A stretch of DNA of 34,861 nt from Aequoribacter sp049615385 (GTDB taxonomy: Bacteria > Pseudomonadota > Gammaproteobacteria > Pseudomonadales > Halieaceae): assembly GCF_049615385.1 (NCBI RefSeq), contig NZ_JBMZFL010000019.1, one strand, 5' to 3'. Below, in pieces: positions 30,310 through 34,861 of the stretch. The notes under the pieces are model-generated. The model had not been told where the DNA came from. It saw nothing but the letters and a program-made list of their open reading frames with translations, and did not search any database. Numbering within the stretch: position 1 is the first letter of the stretch; every line of letters begins with the position of its first letter. Both the position numbers and the translations under genes were made by a program.

Positions 30310-31250
30310 GTGTCCGACTTTTGAAAGTGGACACGAAGTTGACGACTCCCTCTCTGTGTCTCGGTGTGCGTCTGGATCAGCATCTCTATCTCCGATGAGG
30401 TCATATTGCCCATCATGCTTCTTGCGAGACCTTCCCAATTTATTTTTGCCCTTCCTTTGGTGTTCTTGTTGCTGATGTAGCCGCCATCCCATGATGCTTT
30501 TGCTACGTCGGCCATCATATACTTCAGGCCTGCCGCCGCTGCCTTCTTGGCTTCATCTGCCATCTTGGCGGCGTCGCGCGCGTGTGCGTACAGCATGGCC
30601 GCGTTGCGCAAATACTGGCTGGCCTTGACGGTTTCTCCGTTGTCCGTCGGGTATGTCTTGGCGATGCTGGCGGCGGGGTCACCGCCGTTGGAGATCGGGA
30701 ACGGAGGCTTCCTGTCCTCAATGTGATACGCCCAGAACTCGCGGCAACGGTTGACCATTTGGTCGTAGTAGATCGGATCGAAGTCGAGCCAATGCGTAAT
30801 CGATCGGCACTCGTCAGCAACATACGCGTGCAGTCCGATCATCCCTGCCCTTACGTTGCCCGCGTAAAATTGCGCCTGTGTGTGCTTGTATTCGGCCGGT
30901 CTGTGGTCCCAACTCTTCAGGCTGTAGCTGTCCACGACGGTGAACTCGTGTAGAACCACGGCGCCGCCGGCGGTTATTTCGAGCGCGTCAGCGGTACCGC
31001 ACAGATACGGAGTCGACTCGTGTCGAGTGAAGACATCCTCAACCAAATTGCCCAGGCCATGCTTTTCTTTGATGTGACGGATGAAGCCGGGCTCAATAAT
31101 GAGACCCCGCTCCATTTTTCCATTTTTCTCCTGCTGGTCGCCAAGCACGATCTCATTGTAGACATCGAGTTCATTCTTAAATGGGTGTACGCCCATTATG
31201 GCGGCGACCTGATGCCCGCCCAAGTATGTGTTTCTTTCTGGTCTGCTCAT
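30306..31250 (-). CDS. YqaJ-type recombination exonuclease, 314 aa
   Basis: The product begins with YLGGHQVAAIMGVHPF, the start of YqaJ/lambda-exonuclease domains. Then come ERGLIIEPGF with an acidic residue, YLCGTADALEI with the catalytic-site Asp, and LHEFTVV at the position of the usual E-x-K, where the Lys is replaced by Thr. EYKHTQAQFYAG is the conserved Gln helix. C-terminal Ala-rich helices extend it. These enzymes resect one strand for the recombinase. It overlaps the DUF4406 gene by 4 nt. Activity is in doubt because of the missing lysine. Confidence 0.8.
   Translation of the reverse strand: MSRPERNTYLGGHQVAAIMGVHPFKNELDVYNEIVLGDQQEKNGKMERGLIIEPGFIRHIKEKHGLGNLVEDVFTRHESTPYLCGTADALEITAGGAVVLHEFTVVDSYSLKSWDHRPAEYKHTQAQFYAGNVRAGMIGLHAYVADECRSITHWLDFDPIYYDQMVNRCREFWAYHIEDRKPPFPISNGGDPAASIAKTYPTDNGETVKASQYLRNAAMLYAHARDAAKMADEAKKAAAAGLKYMMADVAKASWDGGYISNKNTKGRAKINWEGLARSMMGNMTSSEIEMLIQTHTETQRGSRQLRVHFQKSDT
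30310..30334. repeat. Hairpin at 3' end of YqaJ-like gene with iteron-like half sites
   Basis: GTGTCC at 30310-30315 and GGACAC at 30329-30334 form the base of a stem that continues ACTT/AAGT with one bulged G and a 4-nt loop. The outer half site GTGTCC is the core of the iteron AAGTGTCCC, but flanks differ. No T-run follows, so it is not a terminator. Confidence 0.5.
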
Positions 31251-31639
31251 GTCTGCCCCCTCATCATTCGCGCGAAGTCAACCGGAAGTCCGCCGGTATG
31301 AACCGGAGGCGCGATAAAAATCCTGATTCCCAGTCTTTCCGCCTCTGCCTTTTCTGCGAGAGAGCCTTTGCTATTCTCCCATCCTGGCGCAAGCAAGATT
31401 GCATCGCACCTACGCATAAGCTCGATACTGCCACCTAGGGCGGCGTCGTCAGCGACCTCCCCGTCAAGGTGCCTTCCGATCAAATGAGGCGCGACAGGGA
31501 ACCCGCCCGCCAAAAAAACAAGCCTCGCATAATGCTCGACGATTCGGCAGTTTTGCTCAACCCACCAATGCGTATCCGCGCGGAATGGTCCAGCGATGTA
31601 AATAAGTTTTGGTGTGTTCTCTCTTATTGGTGCCTTCAT
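31247..31639 (-). CDS. DUF4406/nucleoside deoxyribosyltransferase-like protein, 130 aa
   Basis: KLIYIAGPFRADTHWWVEQN is the nucleotide-site strand and loop of this Rossmann-type family. FPVAPHLIGRHLDG supplies a second conserved patch. CDAILLAPGWENSKGSLAEK is the typical signature, with the Glu that acts as nucleophile in deoxyribosyltransferases seen in nearby EKAEAERLG. The likely role is metabolism of modified or scavenged nucleosides, which is common near phage methyltransferases; reaction is not proven. It overlaps both neighbours as ATGA. Confidence 0.72.
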   Translation of the reverse strand: MKAPIRENTPKLIYIAGPFRADTHWWVEQNCRIVEHYARLVFLAGGFPVAPHLIGRHLDGEVADDAALGGSIELMRRCDAILLAPGWENSKGSLAEKAEAERLGIRIFIAPPVHTGGLPVDFARMMRGQT

Positions 31640-32182
31640 ACTTCGTTACCCCACGACGTCCATCCGTCTGCTCTTGTCCTGGCAAATAGTTCAAGCTTTT
31701 TTTGTTCCGGAAACATGGCGCTTATCCTTTCGCGCACTTCGGAGGGCTTGGCGCTATGCTCCCCTCTCTTTTCGCTCACAAATTGTCTCTCTTTTCTCGA
31801 TCCCCTCGGCGACGGGATTCGACCCCTCTTGAATACAAGGCAGATCTCGCACCTAGAGACAGTGTATGATCCTGGGTTTAGCGACTTCTTATCCCAAACG
31901 AACGCCACGGTGCTGTAGCTGAATCCCCATGCGGAGCCTAGTTCTATCGCCTGCGGAAGATGCGGCGAGGAGGTCCACATAAACAAAAGCGAGTCAGGAC
32001 GTGAGACCGAGCAAACGTCAAGCGTTTTCAGGTCTCGCAATTTTATAGAGTCATAGTGAGATGCAGCCCCCCCCAGTCGACGACTTACCTTTTCCTCCGT
32101 GCTGCGGCTTTCCGTAGTGCCACGGCGGATCGGCATATATAATTCCAAATTTCTCATCGGGCAAATCTTCAAACAAATTCAC
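31636..32182 (-). CDS. MT-A70 family adenine methyltransferase, frameshifted at a G8 tract
   Basis: GTG at 32182 shares one base with the helicase stop and has GGGAG 5 nt upstream. The first frame reads FGIIYADPPWHYGK, with the catalytic DPPW motif, and stops after 43 residues at 32051. The second frame from the G8 tract on carries the rest of the family (HYDSIKLRDL, LLFMWTSSPHLPQAIEL, SRCEICLVFKRG, EHSAKPSEV, KLELFARTRADGWTSWGNEV). Seven G instead of eight restores 181 residues in one frame. The enzyme would methylate N6 of adenine, protecting phage DNA. As written the gene is off, unless slippage occurs. Confidence 0.85.
32067..32074. repeat. Homopolymer tract (C8 plus strand, G8 coding strand)
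   Basis: Eight C residues, read as eight G on the coding strand, sit exactly where the methyltransferase changes frame, between the codons for KSSTG and AASHYD. It is a long G run and the only one found at a gene break. Length change by one base switches the reading frame. Confidence 0.95.
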
Positions 32183-33768
32183 TATGGCTCCCGGTCAAAT
32201 ATTCTTTTTTTGATCTTGTCGAAGTCGCCAGACCGATCGACGACGAGTTGTGTTGGCATTCCTATTCGCCCTTCTCGAAATGCATATGCCAGCGCTGCAG
32301 CGGTGTCTGGCACATTCCCTTCGCACCGGTGCTCTGCCCAAAGCGACTCATACTTTTGTCGCGGATACCCGTCATGCTCGGGGCACCACCACTCAACCGC
32401 TGCCTTTCCGTATTCTTCATCTCTCCAGATCACGCGCACGGATGGGGTCTTTCCGGGCTTGGCGCTGACGCTTGCGTCAACGTCGACAACACGTACAGGG
32501 TCGCCCATATCTATGACCCTGCCTGAGGATCTGCTTTTTGCGATCTTTTCAATACGCGGCATTTCGAATCCGCACATGGGACACACTGTGGCGCCGGCAG
32601 GCATTGTATCGAACAGGCACGATGGACAGGACTTCGTTGGGGCGTCGCCTTCGGATTTCTTTCTCTTGCGAGGCTTCGCCTTGATTGCGTTGATCGGCCC
32701 GTGTCGCGCAACGTTGCCGCCGTAGTCGAGCACTAGGCATTCTGACTTGCCAGGGTGCGTGCGCATTCCCCTGCCAAGGATCTGAACGTAAAGGCCGGGC
32801 GATGCCGTCGGCCTCAATATTGCGATCGTGTCGCAGATCGGGGCATCAAAACCAGTCGTCAGCACGCCAACGTTTATTAGGTACTTCGTGTCACCCCTGC
32901 GGAACGATGAAATAATAGCCTCGCGTTCACCCGACATAGTGTGCCCGGTGATCAACTGGTTTGGCCTGCCGAAGAAATGCATCTCTTGACCAACACGGTG
33001 CGCCTGCTTCAGGGTCGTGCAGAAGATCAAGCACGATTTTCTGTCCCGAGATATATCAATTATCTCCTGAATTGCTTTGCGCGTAACGTCGGCGCTGGCC
33101 TCCACCAGATCAGCAAGCTCGCCTTTTTTGAAGTCCCCGGCAGCCTTGCCGACCCCCGACGTATCGTACTGAGCCCCAACTTCCGCCGTTTTGACAGGGC
33201 AAAGAAAACGGCGCTCGATTAGGTCGACGATATCCACGTTGTACGACACGGAGGTGAACGGCCTCCCGCCGTCCGTTAGGTTGCCGGTGCTCAGGCGAAA
33301 CGGTGTCGCCGTCAGGCCGATGACACGCGTCATCGGATTCTTTTTTTCAAGATCACCAAGCAACTTGCGGTACATCCCCTCGCCGTCGCGTGGGACCATA
33401 TGCGCCTCGTCGACAATGACGATGTTTTGTGGCGGCAGGTTCGCGCGGCAGGCGGTTTGTATGCCTGCGCTAGTGACCACTCTGTGCGTCTCTCTCTTGC
33501 CGAGGCCGGCAGAAAGTACGCCGACAGGTTCTCCGCAGATCGCCTCAAGCTTGTTGGCGTTCTGCCGCACGAGCTCTTTGACGTGGGCCAGCACAAGCAC
33601 GCGAACGTCCGGGCGTGTGGCGCGAGCTCTCCTTGCAATCTCCGCCAGAATCACGCTCTTGCCACTTCCGGTGGGCGCGACGATCAATGGGCGCTCGCCT
33701 TCGCGGTTTTTTGCCAGGTACCGCAAGGCAGCGGTCGCTGCGTCGTCCTGATAGTCTCTCAGTTTCAT
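32182..33768 (-). CDS. SF2 DEAD/DEAH-box helicase with C-terminal zinc ribbon, 528 aa
   Basis: Motif I APTGSGKS (31-38), motif Ia region VLVLAHVKELV, motif II DEAH (120-123), motif III LTATPFR, motif IV-V SCLIFCTTLKQA and NVGVLTTGFDAP, motif VI QILGRGMR are all present in order, as in SSL2/RecQ-like SF2 helicases. A zinc ribbon with CPSC and CPMCG pairs lies at about 395-415, and a distinct C-terminal domain follows. ATG at 33768 has GGGGAG 4 nt upstream. It should unwind DNA during phage replication or recombination. Confidence 0.9.
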   Translation of the reverse strand: MKLRDYQDDAATAALRYLAKNREGERPLIVAPTGSGKSVILAEIARRARATRPDVRVLVLAHVKELVRQNANKLEAICGEPVGVLSAGLGKRETHRVVTSAGIQTACRANLPPQNIVIVDEAHMVPRDGEGMYRKLLGDLEKKNPMTRVIGLTATPFRLSTGNLTDGGRPFTSVSYNVDIVDLIERRFLCPVKTAEVGAQYDTSGVGKAAGDFKKGELADLVEASADVTRKAIQEIIDISRDRKSCLIFCTTLKQAHRVGQEMHFFGRPNQLITGHTMSGEREAIISSFRRGDTKYLINVGVLTTGFDAPICDTIAILRPTASPGLYVQILGRGMRTHPGKSECLVLDYGGNVARHGPINAIKAKPRKRKKSEGDAPTKSCPSCLFDTMPAGATVCPMCGFEMPRIEKIAKSRSSGRVIDMGDPVRVVDVDASVSAKPGKTPSVRVIWRDEEYGKAAVEWWCPEHDGYPRQKYESLWAEHRCEGNVPDTAAALAYAFREGRIGMPTQLVVDRSGDFDKIKKRIFDREP

Positions 33769-33870
33769 GATCTCCCCAGATCCTAAAAGGTGCGGGCCTC
33801 ACCCGCTAGGCACGATCACGCACGTGCTGGCGGCTTCCTGGGGAGTAAAGCAACCCCAGGATAGCACACA
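33769..33870. promoter_or_regulatory. 102-bp gap with 8-bp stem-loop before helicase
   Basis: The only real gap inside the leftward operon. TCCTGGGG (33836-33843) pairs perfectly with CCCCAGGA (33854-33861) over a 10-nt loop. No T-run follows on the coding strand, so termination is unlikely; mRNA processing or protein binding is possible. No convincing promoter was seen, though one may exist. Confidence 0.45.
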
Positions 33871-34326
33871 CTAGAAACCGTCGGGAAACTTATCGTCTCC
33901 CCCGATCGCCTCGTCGTCACGCGGCTTGCGCCTGTAGTCTTTGATTTCCGGCCGAGGCTCAAAATCGCTGTCTGGTTTTTGTTTGCTCATCACAAGCTTG
34001 ACCATTAGCTTCGTTCCACAGATATCGTCAGTGTCTCGAAGATCCATTATGCCAACGCAGCGCATGATTGCTTTTAAGTCGTCGTCGGCAAATTCCCGGA
34101 CCTTCTTCTGTTTATCCGTGTCGCTGTTTTCATACCAAAGGCTCAGGTTCTGAAATACCTTTCGACCCTTGTGCTCACCCTCTGTGATTTCGAACGTTAG
34201 CGAAAGATGATTCTTGCCGTCCTTCCTTTCGGTCTCGACGTACTCGCCGGTTACCCATCCCGTCATGGGGCCGTTAGAGAATTTTCGTTTTTCATTCGGG
34301 TCTGTTGTCGCTCCATATGCAACCAT
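33871..34326 (-). CDS. DUF669-type phage protein, likely ssDNA-binding partner, 151 aa
   Basis: ATG at 34326, one base behind the Sak4-like stop; the long frame extending to 34755 is a shadow of Sak4. The sequence TGWVTGEYVETERKDGKNHL, then LTFEITEGEHKGRKVFQNLSLW and DLRDTDDICGTKLMVKLVMS, is the DUF669 pattern: an OB-like beta barrel with conserved aromatic and Gly residues, and a flexible acidic tail ending DDKFPDGF as in many single-strand binding proteins. It fits the SSB partner that Sak4 proteins need. Role inferred from fold pattern and neighbours. Confidence 0.78.
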   Translation of the reverse strand: MVAYGATTDPNEKRKFSNGPMTGWVTGEYVETERKDGKNHLSLTFEITEGEHKGRKVFQNLSLWYENSDTDKQKKVREFADDDLKAIMRCVGIMDLRDTDDICGTKLMVKLVMSKQKPDSDFEPRPEIKDYRRKPRDDEAIGGDDKFPDGF

Positions 34327-34327
34327 C

Positions 34328-34861
34328 TTACTTGCTCTCTTTCTTGGCCTGCTCGGCCGGCTTGTTGGCCTGCGCGGCCAGTTTTTCGTCAATCTTCTTC
34401 TTGGCTTCGGCGGCGTCCTCGCCGCGAATCTTGGCGGCGATACCGCCGAGGTGCATTGGTTCAAGTCTGCGGAGCTTTCCGCTCCTGTCCCCCGCGAGGA
34501 ATTTTGCATCCCCCTCAGTCTGCACAAAGTATTGAGTGTCATCACCCTCTCCCTTGCTGACGACACAGAAGATCTCGTCAAACATGTAGGGGATTTTCGG
34601 GCCGAGCTTCTGACCAGGCATTGACAGCCTTCCGTCCGCCTGCTGGCAGATAATGGCGACGTTGATGCCTGGCATGTCTCGCATCCTGCGGACCTTATCG
34701 AGCACGGCGTCCTGCGTCGCGCCGTATGCCTGCCGAGGGTCTTTTGCTTCCTCAAGGTTCTTTCTGAGAATTACCTCGGCGATCTCGCTAAGGGAGTCGA
34801 CAAAAAGCCAGTCGTATTTGTCCACGTTCCGGGCGGCGTAAGCGATCGCGTTGTCGACATC
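34328..34861 (-). CDS. Sak4-like RecA-fold ATPase, C-terminal part (starts at 253 across the join)
   Basis: Continuation of the gene that begins at 253. Joined across the repeat it gives 732 nt, 243 residues plus TAA at 34330-34328. The visible part carries the Walker B segment, then VAIICQQADGR (a strand ending in Gln, as in RecA-fold sensor positions) and a lysine/alanine-rich C-terminal tail. A GTG at 34825 allows a 165-residue reading on its own, but that start has no purpose once the circle is closed. The stop lies 1 nt from the ATG of the DUF669-like gene, so the two are translationally coupled. Confidence 0.83.
   Translation of the reverse strand, partial: DVDNAIAYAARNVDKYDWLFVDSLSEIAEVILRKNLEEAKDPRQAYGATQDAVLDKVRRMRDMPGINVAIICQQADGRLSMPGQKLGPKIPYMFDEIFCVVSKGEGDDTQYFVQTEGDAKFLAGDRSGKLRRLEPMHLGGIAAKIRGEDAAEAKKKIDEKLAAQANKPAEQAKKESK
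34807..34861. repeat. Terminal direct repeat, right copy
   Basis: Exact copy of bases 1-55. It lies inside the coding region of the Sak4-like ATPase. Removing one copy gives a circle of about 34,806 bp with an uninterrupted gene. Confidence 0.93.

Noticed and set aside
34327..34755. N-terminal extension of the DUF669-like gene
   Set aside because: The extra 143 residues overlap the Sak4-like gene completely and look like a frame shadow; the family begins at the ATG at 34326.
1..34861. tRNA, rRNA, integrase, transposase or IS element
   Set aside because: No cloverleaf-like sequence, no tyrosine or serine recombinase motifs and no transposase DDE pattern or flanking inverted repeats were seen on reading through.

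Overview
The window is a whole circular genome of an uncultivated tailed bacteriophage (siphovirus type). Its first 55 bases recur exactly as its last 55 (34807-34861), so the unique molecule is about 34,806 bp and one gene runs across the join. The virion genes are large terminase, portal, scaffold, capsid, tail tube, a frameshifting tail chaperone pair, a tape measure of about 538 codons and tail-tip proteins. Genes overlap as ATGA/GTGA and carry purine-rich ribosome binding sites, as expected for a bacterial host. Nothing in the sequence names that host. There is no integrase, excisionase, C1/Cro-type repressor, tRNA gene, CRISPR array or insertion sequence.

There are four transcription blocks. 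(1) A leftward replication/recombination operon runs from 641 through the join to 29620: two small genes, a Sak4-like RecA-fold ATPase, a DUF669-type protein, an SF2 helicase, an MT-A70 adenine methyltransferase broken by a G8 tract, a DUF4406 enzyme, a YqaJ-type nuclease, small genes and a VRR-NUC nuclease. (2) A rightward early operon (741-4583) begins with a ribbon-helix-helix protein and a Cys-rich protein, followed by a large primase-polymerase/ATPase and small unknown genes. (3) A short leftward unit (6091-4567) encodes a membrane protein, a metallophosphoesterase and a small protein. (4) A rightward late operon (6653-29614) carries small terminase-like protein, an accessory block, large terminase, portal, head genes, secreted proteins with a LamG-like domain, holin-like and CHAP endolysin genes, tail genes and tail fibres.

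The 561-bp gap at 6092-6652 is the most unusual region. It holds at least six direct copies of AAGTGTCCCG, two of them completed into hairpins of identical 9-9-9 geometry, a 40-bp pure A/T tract, an 11-bp hairpin, a leftward promoter feeding directly into an intrinsic terminator, and a rightward extended -10 promoter. It looks like an iteron-type replication origin fused to a divergent control region. The primase-polymerase, helicase, Sak4, DUF669 and nucleases would act from or around it.

Points worth a second look are: the probable origin; the methyltransferase broken at a homopolymer (phase variation, slippage or sequencing error); the A AAA AAG frameshift in the tail chaperone; a YqaJ-like nuclease lacking the expected catalytic lysine; a 24-bp repeat expansion in an Ala-rich protein; and three signal-peptide proteins, one LamG-like, between capsid and lysis genes.
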